From the NCBI GenBank assembly GCA_020086605.1, contig JACBWW010000008.1:15831762-15895761 (forward strand): a stretch of DNA of 64,000 nucleotides, written 5' to 3'. The stretch is from Lanius collurio (taxonomy: Eukaryota; Chordata; Aves; Passeriformes; Laniidae). The notes beneath the pieces are model-generated. The model ran no database searches, had not been told where the DNA came from, and saw nothing but the letters and a program-made list of their open reading frames with translations. The position numbers were made by a program, and so were the translations under genes. Below, piece by piece: positions 51,001 through 61,470 of the stretch; the first letter of the stretch is position 1, and each line of letters begins with the position of its first letter.

Positions 51001-51283
51001 CATCACACTCAGGAGTTATCATGCTTTCAGTTCAACAGTCTAATTTCTGAATATAAAAGAAGCTGACCTACTCTAGATAACAGCATTAAGCTTCCTTCAC
51101 TGAGGTGGGAGATGACTCACTTCTTTTTGGTAGAGTAGAAACGTTCGTATCATTCTCCAGAAAAAGACATAAACTCATAAAGGACCACAAACTGCAAATC
51201 AGCAGTCTGGGCTACGTGAAAAACTGCTTGAAAGACCTCTGAAATAATCTCTCTGTTCTACCAGATCTGGCAAAGTATAAATC
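45086..51283. other. Long unique non-coding stretch
   Basis: About 6 kb with no recognised gene. A 30-bp AT-rich near-tandem lies at 45988-46034, A-runs near 46261 and 47122, and a possible very old MIR-like SINE tail at 45200-45300 (AAGTGATATGCTCAAGGTCA followed by GAACCGGATCTTCTAATG). Open frames at 47029-47364 minus (111 codons) and 49824-50213 minus (129 codons) resemble no family I know. Confidence 0.5.
45988..46034. repeat. AT-rich 30-bp near-tandem repeat
   Basis: TATATTAATATTAAAA at 45988 recurs 30 bases later as TATATTAATATTAAAA at 46018. The region is almost pure A and T and can fold on itself. Confidence 0.7.
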
Positions 51284-51465
51284 TGAGTATGACACCCTGT
51301 TTTTTGATATCATGCTTCAAGACAGATGTGACCAGCTGGAAGGAGTACACAGGACAGCAATGAGAATGATCTAAGGTCTGGAAACACATTGTATAAGGGA
51401 AGATGAAAGCCACTGGGCTGTTTAAGGTAAAGAAGTTCAGGAGGAAAGAAGGTTCAAGGTGTCAA
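51284..51465 (+). mobile_element. Ancient CR1 fragment, ORF2 C-terminus, plus strand
   Basis: Plus-strand text includes CTTCAAGACAGATGTGACCA, GCTGGAAGGAGTACACAGG and GCAATGAGAATGATCTAAGG. Its translation contains QLEGVHRTAMRMI, a stop, then GLE, which follows the CR1 ORF2 C-terminal pattern LERVQRRATRMIKGLE. GGGCTGTTTAAG then continues the L-F-S-L-E-K part. It is more diverged than the CR1 at 18-20 kb, so an older subfamily. Ends are approximate. Confidence 0.6.
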
Positions 51466-51734
51466 GTATGTCTTATACAATGTCACAGAAGAATAGTTCT
51501 AGTAAAATGCCACATGAAATAGTAATGCATATGGGAAAATCTACATGTTTTCTAACATTTATTTAATTTAGAAACATTTTATTTGCCATGGCTTTGAAGA
51601 CTTTACTGGCAGCTAAAGTAGAAATAGAGGTAGCAGGACAATCTGTTTCACTGCTGTCCGAAGGATACTGAACAGCTGTGATAACAGATTCAATTCTGCT
51701 ATGTTGGCAACAGGAACAAGGACAGGACAAGAGG

Positions 51735-52129
51735 NNNNNNNNNNNNNNNNNNNNNNNNNNNNNNNNNNNNNNNNNNNNNNNNNNNNNNNNNNNNNNNNNN
51801 NNNNNNNNNNNNNNNNNNNNNNNNNNNNNNNNNNNNNNNNNNNNNNNNNNNNNNNNNNNNNNNNNNNNNNNNNNNNNNNNNNNNNNNNNNNNNNNNNNNN
51901 NNNNNNNNNNNNNNNNNNNNNNNNNNNNNNNNNNNNNNNNNNNNNNNNNNNNNNNNNNNNNNNNNNNNNNNNNNNNNNNNNNNNNNNNNNNNNNNNNNNN
52001 NNNNNNNNNNNNNNNNNNNNNNNNNNNNNNNNNNNNNNNNNNNNNNNNNNNNNNNNNNNNNNNNNNNNNNNNNNNNNNNNNNNNNNNNNNNNNNNNNNNN
52101 NNNNNNNNNNNNNNNNNNNNNNNNNNNNN
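51735..52129. other. Assembly gap (395 N)
   Basis: Unresolved bases. Open frames that run through it are artefacts of N having no stop codons. It lies close to the point where the strand composition of the window switches. Confidence 1.
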
Positions 52130-52524
52130 TTTGACTTTGAAACGGGCATCGACATTGGGATTTGTGACCAAGCTTTCAATCATTGAAACCAAAGCAAATC
52201 ACAGAAGTTAGGCACCTGAAAGCTTTTGCAAATCTTCGTGGACAACTCCTTCACCTTTCAGCACCTAAATGGCTTTTTAAACTAGTTATCCTATCAATTT
52301 TTAATACACCGTTTAAATACTATTTTGAAAAAATTATTTTTTTTCTGTCCTGGGGACATAGGCCCTCGTTTAATGTGCTAATACTATATATAAATATATA
52401 ATAATATGTACTAGAGCCTTATTTGCTCCTGCCTGGACCCCAGATTAATCTGATTGTGAAATCAAAACAGACTAAGAGCTTTTGTAATGAAGATAGTTCC
52501 ATAGCATCACTACAGAGTAGCTAT
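52130..52524. other. Non-coding sequence right of the gap
   Basis: Up to the gap edge, all three plus-strand frames and at least one minus-strand frame are open for a short way, but none can be assigned. Text such as GTTAGGCACCTGAAAGC and CAGCACCTAAATGG is reminiscent of very old reptilian and avian repeat tails. I see no gene. Confidence 0.4.
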
Positions 52525-52632
52525 CTTGTCCATTTCACAGAGAAAAGTGAGCACAGACCGGTTATTGATGTGCTCTAATTAACACAGTGCATAGTTGATG
52601 AAAATAGGAACCAGAATGCAAGTCTCCAGTTT
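52525..52632. mobile_element. Possible ancient SINE/LINE tail
   Basis: The order CCATTTCACAGAGAAAAGTG, CACAGTGCATAGTTGATG, AATAGGAACCAGAATGCAAG, TCTCC follows the widely shared pattern of old amniote repeats (cattttacagagaa, cacagtgca, gaacc.gaa..caagtctcc). It is highly diverged, so this is a tentative call. Confidence 0.35.
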
Positions 52633-52695
52633 TTCAGATTTCTAATTTGATCAGTTTATCCAGTACTCCCAGACGGTAACTGAAAAAAAAAACCC

Positions 52696-52759
52696 TACTG
52701 GTAGTAGTAGTAGTAGTGGTGGTGGTGGTGATGTTATTGTTATTATTACTACTAGTACT
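52696..52759. repeat. Trinucleotide microsatellite (TAG)n(TGG)n(ATT)n
   Basis: Runs of GTAGTAGTAGTAGTAG change into TGGTGGTGGTGGTG and then into TTATTGTTATTATTACTACT. The three adjoining trinucleotide blocks differ by single steps, as expected of a mutating microsatellite. Confidence 0.85.
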
Positions 52760-55700
52760 ACAATCATATGGGTTATCAACTTACTAGTGGAACAATGATA
52801 AAAAATTCTCCAAATCTCAGTCTTTCTCTGGTTAGAGTGAGCTTTTAATGTTGGTTATTAGGTTGTAACAATGCTGACAGCTCTCTGTGGTTTCTTATCA
52901 GTATTTAGATCAGACCTTTAAAAGTTAATTTATTGTGGAAGAGGATTGTAAGAGTCACTAGGGACAGAATTTGACCCAGAAACTTGCTATACCAACATTT
53001 AATGATAAGAAAATATGAGATATATACATAAAGACAAAAACTGTTTTTGGCTAAATGAACTACACACATACACTAATCCCAACCTAACTCTAATAATTTT
53101 AATTAACCAGTGAAAAGAGTTCCTCCTTTGTACTCTGGGCTCTGCACATAAGTTGGTATATCTCCAAAACATGGACTTATTCATAATTCTCGAGTCCTTG
53201 ATTTTAAAGCTAAACCTTTTTCTGTCAGAATATGCCTCTGGTTCAGTGTCATTCTCATACAACAACTTGCTTAATTTCCTACCTATTCTTCACAATGTAT
53301 AAGAAAATTGCCAGGTGGTGAAAAGCAGCACTGCAGGTCTCTGTCACTTCTTTCTCTTGCTGCCAGAGATGAGACTGGAAAAAATAGCTTAGCCAAAGCA
53401 CTTCTACACTTCAGTTATTATCAGCTGCCAGAACAACCCCTGTAATCTGGGGGCAGCAAGGAATACATTAGAATAGTCACTGAACTGCTCTAATTTATGC
53501 CATAAATTGAAATATAAGAAGGCACTCCTAATTTATTTTATCACCACAGAGTTACAGAAGACAAGTGACAGTATTGTTCTGCTCTGGCCTATAGTCTGTG
53601 CCAGATCTCATGCTCTGCTAACATTATCTTACACGAACAGAAGAGGGATGTTATGTTGCCTGTAGTAGCTAAAAGCAGCAAAGATAGAAGCTTACATCAT
53701 TTTCCATCCTGGGAAAAGCACTGTTCCTTGCACTTCACCATCACAAATCAGTGAAGTACTTTGTGGCAAAACACTGAATATCTGGCAAGACTTGAGAAGC
53801 TCATTTTGAAAACATTTGTGGAGAAGATGTTCATATTTAATAAGCTTTGAGCACCTCCTGTCCTGCATTGCATTCTTTTGGTGGAGAGTATTGACAGAAG
53901 GGTGTTGAGTGGTCTGATATCAGCTATTACAGGTGGCTGGCTCAGTTTTGGATACATTCACTCATTTACACACTTTATTCCACCAGTATCTTTACAAGCA
54001 GCCATCCCCTGGTCTGCTCAATATTCCCTTTCTGACGCCCCCCCAGTATACAGAGCAGCTGCCTACTCTGTGTGATTACAGCTGTTCACTGCTCTGCTGT
54101 CAGTTAACTGAAAACAAAATACTGGAAAATAAATAAAATATATCTCAAAACTCCCTGATTATATACCCGTTTGTTACTGCTTGGGAAATTCTTATACTCT
54201 ATGTGGTCTTGAAGGACTGAAAAAATGACATGCTAACAGATTTATTGAAAAATTTTTTCAGGAGACATCAATGTATAGGGAAAACACTGGAAAAAGGCAT
54301 GAAGAGGTATAGAAAAAAAATTGCCAGCAAATAATAGCTGTACATGAGACAACATGAAAAGACAAATAAGAAGGTAATTATTTGCTTTGTAATTGGCCCT
54401 TCAAGGTAAAGATCAGGATCTTTACCAAGAAATGATAGTGGGAAATCAAAGGAGCAGATACATTATAAAAATGACTGGCAAAAAAAGTAAACATTGCAGC
54501 AGTGTATTGAATAAACCAGAGAAGTCAGAGAGAAAGACTGCGAAGCTCATGAGAAAATTTTAAAAGGTGGGACAATCGTTTCAGCAGGAGAAACATCTGT
54601 CCTATGTTACAGGTTTAATGAGTCAAATACAAAAAGTAAAGAGGGTTAGCACCTGAGAAAATCCCTGGGAAAGGCTGACTGATCTGGCAAGTGCAAGGCT
54701 CTCCCAATAAGACAGTTACACTATCAGCTACAACAGCGCTGTGCTTACCTTTCTGCATAGTAAACGTGCATTAAACCTGACCTGGAAGAACCACTTCTTT
54801 GGATGAATAAGTCCCCATGCTTTCTCAGTTCTTGCCCTCCCTGTTGAGACTGCCAACAGCACTGCCAATTAGTGCCAATCCTGAATGCAGATTGTAATAT
54901 GAATAGGCCTTTCAATATTTAATTCTAGACTTTTGCACTGGTGGTGTATAAATGTTTCATTAGTGCCTTCCTTCCTTTCTGCCATTTTTTCCCTGAAAAA
55001 GAAGAAAAGCTGTCTGCCTGAAGTACTAGCAGAAAATAGGCAAAGAGGAACTTATACTTGTAAGTACTCCTCCCAGCTCTAGCAGTAAAACCTGGAATCA
55101 GAGTTCATTTTCTTGGGAATCCTGATTTATTGAAAATGCATGTTACAGGGTCATAAAGACGACACTCAGCTTTTATGTGATGTGTTTTATCACTCACTCT
55201 CAAGCAATATCCAAGATCAGGAATTCAAAAGCTTTCATTTGTGAGGGTTCACTGGAATTAGTGGCAGGAATACTCACCAACACCAACAGCAGTGGTAGGC
55301 TGGAAGAGAATAAAAACATGCATAAGGACAGCTCTCATCTCTGGACTGGGGCAGGTACAACCAAATACCCAGCATAGTCTGTAGATCCTTTCTTTTTATC
55401 TCTGAAAGTCTCCTTAGACCTTAGGATGCTTTGGAGTAAGCAGAACCCACTTTGTACCTCTCTAAGAGAATCAGTTCTGAGACTCTCTCTCTTATCATTA
55501 AAAAGCTTATTTGACAACGAATGTGAGGCACGATTTACTTTCCATACCATTTGCAGAGCATGAAGCAAGGGCATTTGAACATGCTGATTAGATTCAGATC
55601 GTCTCAAAAGGCATTAACAAGCTAGTCATGTAACATTTTAAATCCTAGCAACAATAGGCATCTACATGAACAGAAATATTGCATTCAAATCTGTGGAACA

Positions 55701-58700
55701 TATAATAAAACTGAGAAAAATAAAACATTTCATCTATTAATTGATTATGTTACTAGATGTGAAAAGTCTTTGACAGGGGAGTAAACAAAACTAGGGTAGG
55801 CCTCCACTTGCTGCAGATGCCTTTATCAAGACCAAGTAGTGCTACCATCTTGACAGCTGGAGATGATGTGATCTGGACTGAACAGTGTAATTGCTAAAGA
55901 CACTTTTCCCAGATTACTGGCACTTGAGGACCTGCATAAGCACTGCATGAATCACTGTCATGAGACCTGCAGAAAATCATGCTTAGACGAAACCACTGGC
56001 AAACGTTTACACTCCGACATTTACATTTCTGATATGTTTAGTATTAAAAAAAAGAAATGCTGCTCAAAACAACATATATCATAGAGTATTGGGAGGCTAT
56101 ACAGGAATGCGGAGAAACACAACATAGTGATCTCCTGCTTTGCTTTGGGGTTATACCACTATGACTAAACATCAGAAGCCTGCCCTCAGCTTCAGGCAGA
56201 TTCAGGGTAGTCGTGAGTCTATGTGCTGGAAGGGACAAATAGAAGTTAAACTATTTTAATCTGACTTCAGATACAGAAGTGTACTGCCAGCATGTTGTGT
56301 GGAGTTTCTGCACAACTCAGCTGGCAGACGTACTCAGTTTTTTGATGGATAACCCTTGAGCAAGGAGCCTTCCATTATTTCTCCCTCACCTTCACTACAT
56401 CTGTGTATCAGATATACGCCAGCAGCAGGGAAGAGCAGTGGGAACATGGAACCCTGTAACCAGTTAGCACACAACAGGAAGGTTACTCATTCTAAGATCT
56501 CTTTCCCCAGATTCCACTTTATTCAAAGTTAATGCTGTGACTCTCAGAAAATTATGGGAAAACATAGCTTTCATATTTTAGCAAAGGTTATCACTCTTGC
56601 TTCAAAGTGCTGTAACTAGAGAAGCAGAAAGATGCTAATTTTCCACTTTACCATAGCAGTATCCTAGTGCCCAGTCATGAGTGTTATGAAGACCAGTCTC
56701 ATGAAGAGCAGATAGGCAGGAAGAGGCAGTCTGGATTCAAAATGGGAATTGGAGATAACAAAAACTCCAGCTGTAGATACAGTAGAGAGGAGGGAAGAGC
56801 TGTAAGACCTGCACTGTTATGTTGCTAGCCTCATGGTCTGAGAGGCATAGACAGGTATGGACTGCTAAATATAAACCATAGCTGTATCCTGTGGTGTGTT
56901 CTGATCATTATTTTTAGCACTCTCAAACTATGTTTTAATCTTTAGCTCAACAGGTGTAAACCTAATGCACACCTGCATCTTCAGAAATTATGCATTTTCC
57001 AGACTCCATATGATAGTGGACTTCCCTGAGTGAGTTTAGATGCCCTCAAGTCTACACAGTATCCCTTCCTTACATGTTAAGGCTGTGGTTGACAGCGTCA
57101 TTATGGGCTGCAAATTTTGTGGAAAGAAATCCTTCTCAGCAAGTGTTTTATAGAACTTCTTTGAAAAACAACATGAAAATGGAAAGTGAATATGAGATCC
57201 AGTGATTGTCCTGAATTGTCAAACTCTCTAAAGCTCCATGGCAACAACTGAGGTAAAAGCAGGTTTGAGGCAGCCCACAAGGTTTCTGTAAGCTCTGCCT
57301 GCCCTCATCCCAGGCCTCACAGTTCCTAAATAGAGCAGGCACAGTGTTTGAGGAAAAGCTGTGATTTTCTCTAAAAAATCAGCTATTGTGTGGGAGCACT
57401 AAAAATGGTGCCACAGTATTTAAAAGGCATTGTTTGTGCAGACATTCTTATTCACAGATTGAGCAAAAACTGAGTCCTCATTGTACATGTAAATAGGATT
57501 AATATTCAGAGTTTTACTCTTTTCTGATCTCTCTCCCATTAAACTAGAATAGTCTCCCAAATTTAAAATGTCATGACTCTTAAGCTAGGTAGACATCATG
57601 TGGTTATAAAGATGGAAACAATTTTTAGCATAAATACCTCATGTGTAAAGTAAAATATTCAAAAGCCAATTTTTATTTGTTCTGTCTACCAGAAAAAAAA
57701 AAAAAAAAGGATTGTGGGGGGTTTTTTGGAAGTGTTGCTTTACCTTTTTTTTAATTTGCAAGATTTTAATAGCAAAAAATTACCTCTTTTGGAGCCTACC
57801 TCCTATTTTTGAAATAAAATATTGTGACACAGGCCTTATTCTTTATTCTCTTATTTGTACTTTTTCATTGACTACATATGTGTCCCACCATGCATCAAAA
57901 CTGCATTCTGTGTTTCCACGGGGAGTCTGAAGAGGGAGGAAATTTACTTTTAACAGTCATCCTCACTGTGATGTAAGAGCTACATGAGTGGAAGGCCTGC
58001 TAAAGGTGACTGAATTTTTTGTTTACTTTGTCTCTACTAGAAACTTGTTCCTGTCAAGGGAGATGCATAGCTTTCAGATCTTACGTACTTTTGGCTGGAC
58101 TTTATGTTTGGCATGAGATAAGGGGCAGTACAAACTCAGTAGACTCTCCATTAAAATTTGGCCTTTATTTCATCTGTGGTTTGGTAGATTAATTACATCA
58201 ACAGTATCATTCTATGTCCATTGGTATACTTTGATAAAATATTACCTTAAGCACATGTTTTTCAACTTTTATTCTATGTTGTATGTGCTTGATAAGCAAT
58301 TTCATCCTAGGGCAGTTAGGTCTAAAAATAAATATTTTGCAGTAGTATTTTGGGAGCTGAAGTTGACATATTCTAAGATTTATTTACTGCCAAAATTTAA
58401 GTGCTATTTATGCCAGTAACTACCAGTTTAAAATAAAAATTCCACAGACAGTCATGCAGGAAACTCTCAACTCTCAACTTATCCAAAGCTTGCATGTTTA
58501 AAATTCAAACATATCTTATATTCCAGATTAGAAGAAGTGGTCAACACTTTAAAAAGTACGTGCTTGGAGTCAAATTCCTAAACATATACAAAGGATTCTT
58601 AAAAGTCACTTAAAAATCCGAAACTAGGTTAATTTTAGGTAGGAAGCTAATTTGAGGCAGCTGGCTGTGAAGACATTGTTGCTCAGCTGGCCTTGTCTTC

Positions 58701-58810
58701 CTCTCCAAGGGGAGAGATTCTGCAAATCCACATAGACTACCATATGTATTAAAGAAACAAATTTTCTCTCAGGCAAAAATGAGTATGTGTTTCAAAATGT
58801 GAGAAAAAAT

Positions 58811-58850
58811 TATGATGATGATGATAGTAATATTAATAATAATAAATACA
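58811..58850. repeat. Trinucleotide microsatellite (ATG)n(AAT)n
   Basis: ATGATGATGATGATAG is followed by an AATATTAATAATAATAAAT run. It is a simple repeat. Confidence 0.8.
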
Positions 58851-60137
58851 TTTTGAAAATTATAAGGTCTGTTTAAGTAAACAAAGATTTTTATGTATGA
58901 ATGCAGTTTCTACAGTTCATTTAGTAATTCAGCTGATTTGGTGTCAACAACACAGATCAAATTTGAACCTTCTCAATGTTATTCTCTGTTTTCAAAGCAA
59001 CTCTCTTTATATATTTGGGGTTGTGCTTAAAATAATCTTTGCACATGTGATATTGCATTTTTCTAACCTGTATATGGAAATAAGTAATAAACTTGAACTG
59101 CTTAAGCAAATTTATCTTCATTTACTAAGCATAGAAAGATTACTCTTCTCCAGTGACACTTTTTTCTTTTGTTACTAATAAGTATAATAGCAGAAAGACT
59201 GATTCACAGACCTCAGAGATATGACAAAAGTATTCAGACCAAGAAATCTAATCTTGTACATTAACAGAAAAGCTTCCCATACAAATCATTTTCCCAGCCT
59301 AGGCTTTGCCAACACAAACATTTAGGAAATGTATCAAAATTATGGATATGTACTGCGATTCACTTTTAGTAGTGGTGTTCCCCAATACTTTAACTATCAC
59401 AAGAGTCTGTCTGGGCTGCTTATAATTGTGCAAAATTGCACTCATTCAAACTGAAGATTTCTTTAATGAGAATTTAGCCGAGGTTGTAAACAACCATGTG
59501 TGTTTTTATTGCCATTGTTAGACTATTTTATTTTGCGGGGGGCAGTAGTCGATTTGCATTTGTTGAATTTTTAACCAAAACAATTCATCCATTTAAAAAA
59601 ATACATCAGAGGAAATGAGATGTCTAATCACACTTAAAATTTTCCCAGCAACTCAATACAAAGCTCCTCTGTTTTTGTGCTTCAGAATGAGAGACAAAGT
59701 TTGGTGGGAGGAACACCCTCTTGTCATGAATGTGATTTTACGATCCTAATGAGAATGCAACCTAATTTCAGCACAGATCTACCTTACTTCATAGAGTAAG
59801 AACATCTTCATGTATAACAAAAAAAAAAAATTTACATTTTGTCTGAAATGAGCTTGTATAAAAGAATCACAAAGCCTGAGAGAGGCTTTTAGAGCCGTTG
59901 TTGAAAATTTTTAAATGCTGAAAATTGTTGTGGGTTGCCTTTCCTGTGGTTTTATTGCCTTTCCTACTGAAAACACGTAGCATAGGGCATGAAGATTCAA
60001 ACTGGAGGGAAGTCAAAGAAGCAGGACTACAGGAAGAATGGAAATTATAAACACCAGAGACTGGAAGACAAGCTGAGGATGGTTTGGAGCAAGAATGTGG
60101 AAATGTGACAGGCTTTAACCAAACTGTTAATGCATGC

Positions 60138-60163
60138 ACTGAATGCAGACACTGAATGCAGAC
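60138..60163. repeat. Tandem 13-bp repeat, two exact copies
   Basis: ACTGAATGCAGAC stands at 60138-60150 and again at 60151-60163, followed by ACTG. It is a simple tandem duplication. Confidence 0.85.
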
Positions 60164-60436
60164 ACTGCTGGACAGAGAGAACAGTAGGATCTCAGTGGGG
60201 AGAGCCTAAAATGCTACAGGCCATAGGAAATAGGGGTGTTGTGACCCCTCGGGCAAAACCTGCCGTGGCACCTGCAGGTGACTGCAAAATCTCGTCTTTG
60301 TTCATGCTTCTATCAAACAACTGGGGTGAAACCTCACATCTGGGTTGAGACCCAACAGCTGTGGCAAATCCTTTGTGTAAGGAGTGCATCTCTTCCCTGG
60401 TGTCGAGTCACTCACATTAAGAGGTTCTTCTTTGTA

Positions 60437-60790
60437 TTGTCTTGGCCCTGTCTGGCTGCCAGCCTCATCACCAGCCCCTGGCCACTCCCTCCCCACAGCC
60501 GGACGTGGGCGAAAACTGCAGGAACATGAGTGAGGAAGCTCGTGGGTGGAGATACAGGCAGGGACATGGTTTGCCAATTGCTGTCACAGGCAAAATAGAC
60601 ACAACTTTGGAAAATTTAACGATTTCTTGCCAATTAATACTTTTAATTCCAGATTCAGGAACTGGAAAGCAGAGAGGGAAGAAGCAAATGCTATAACACC
60701 TTTCCCCCTTCGCTGGTCTTGGTGTCCGTGTGCCCTTCCTCACTCTTTTCTCACCCCACATTCCTGTCCAGATGATATTCTCTGCCCTTT
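60437..60790 (+). mobile_element. Degraded LTR, same family as 7.3 and 41.0 kb
   Basis: Landmarks in order: TCTGGCTGCCAGCCTCATCA, then CCACTCCCTCCCCACAG, GGGCGAAAACTGCAGGAAC, GAGGAAGCTCGTGGGTGGAG, ATACAGGCAGGGACATGGTT, AGGCAAAATAGACACAACTT, TTGCCAATTAATAC, ATAACACCTTTCCCCC and CACTCTTTTCTCACCCC. From memory this follows an abundant avian LTR family. A minus-strand open frame of 204 codons at 60468-61082 overlaps it and is most likely incidental. The GC-richer sequence from 60790 to about 61290 may be more of the same element, but I cannot align it. Confidence 0.55.
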
Positions 60791-61362
60791 TGTCCATATC
60801 TGCTCCTTGAGGCGCTGCAGCATGACTGACTTTGACAGCAACATCTTGGCATCTGTCCCTTGAGAAGGCAGCAGCAAACAGTGAGAACAGCTGGAACTGG
60901 CAATGTGTGTGGCAGCCCACACCCACCACACTGGCAACTACGTTAATCCAAGCAAGGGCAGGCTGGAGTCTGCAGAGTTTGGTAGGGGCCATGGAGGAGG
61001 GAGAGGACAGGGGCTGGGGATGGGTTTGATGGGCTGGGTCCAGCAGGGTAGAGCAGTGTAGCTGCACAGGAAAACATCCCAAACTTCAGCAACACCCAGG
61101 TTGAGGTCTCCCTGGCAGCCTTAGTGTCCCCCTCATTTGAGGTGATGCTCAAGGATGTGATGAATATCCCGCCCTGACTGGCCTGAGGAGGGAAGAGAGG
61201 ATGGCACAGGTGCCCCTTCAGATTGTGAAAGAAGCTGGAAAGGGTGCTGTGAAACACTGTGCTGCAGGGAAGAGGCTGAGCTAGCCCACAGCTGTGGTGA
61301 TATGGGGGGAACAGAACAGCATCTTCCTGCAGCAGCCAAAATACAAACACATTCTGCTTTGT
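60791..61362. other. GC-richer sequence without an assigned feature
   Basis: GC content is clearly above the surroundings, and there are overlapping open frames on both strands, none resembling a known family. It may be a continuation of the LTR at 60437 or another old repeat. Confidence 0.4.
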
Positions 61363-61470
61363 GTGGGCAACTTATTCCAATATGTTACCACCCTCACAGT
61401 AAAGATTTTTTTCATAATATCTAGCCTAAGTTTCCTCTCTTTCAGTTTGTATTCAAGTATTTCAAAACCA
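61363..61470 (-). mobile_element. CR1 LINE fragment
   Basis: Plus-strand text CTTATTCCAATATGTTACCA, CCCTCACAGTAAAGATTTTT, TTCATAATATCTAGCCTAAG and TTTCCTCTCTTTCAGTTTG corresponds to the reverse complement of the CR1 3' region (usual form ttccaat, ccctcacagtaaaga, cctaatatctaacctaa). It has neither tail nor 5' part. Ends are approximate. Confidence 0.75.

Larger units (their letters stand above)
52760..60436. other. Long unique non-coding stretch, G+T-rich on plus strand
   Basis: About 7.7 kb with no recognised gene or transposon. In contrast to the left 51 kb, the plus strand is rich in T and G. An A-run lies at 57693-57708, an ATG/AAT microsatellite at about 58811-58850, and a 13-bp tandem at 60138-60163. 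At 54749-54781 a 33-base stretch is bounded by good splice-like signals on the minus strand. Confidence 0.55.

Noticed and set aside
51563..52211. Long open frames of 160-209 codons across the gap
   Set aside because: Most of their length is N, which cannot contain stops. Only the flanks are informative, and these are treated as a finding, not a gene.
60468..61082. 204-codon minus-strand open frame
   Set aside because: It overlaps a degraded LTR and GC-richer repeat-like sequence, and its residues show no domain.
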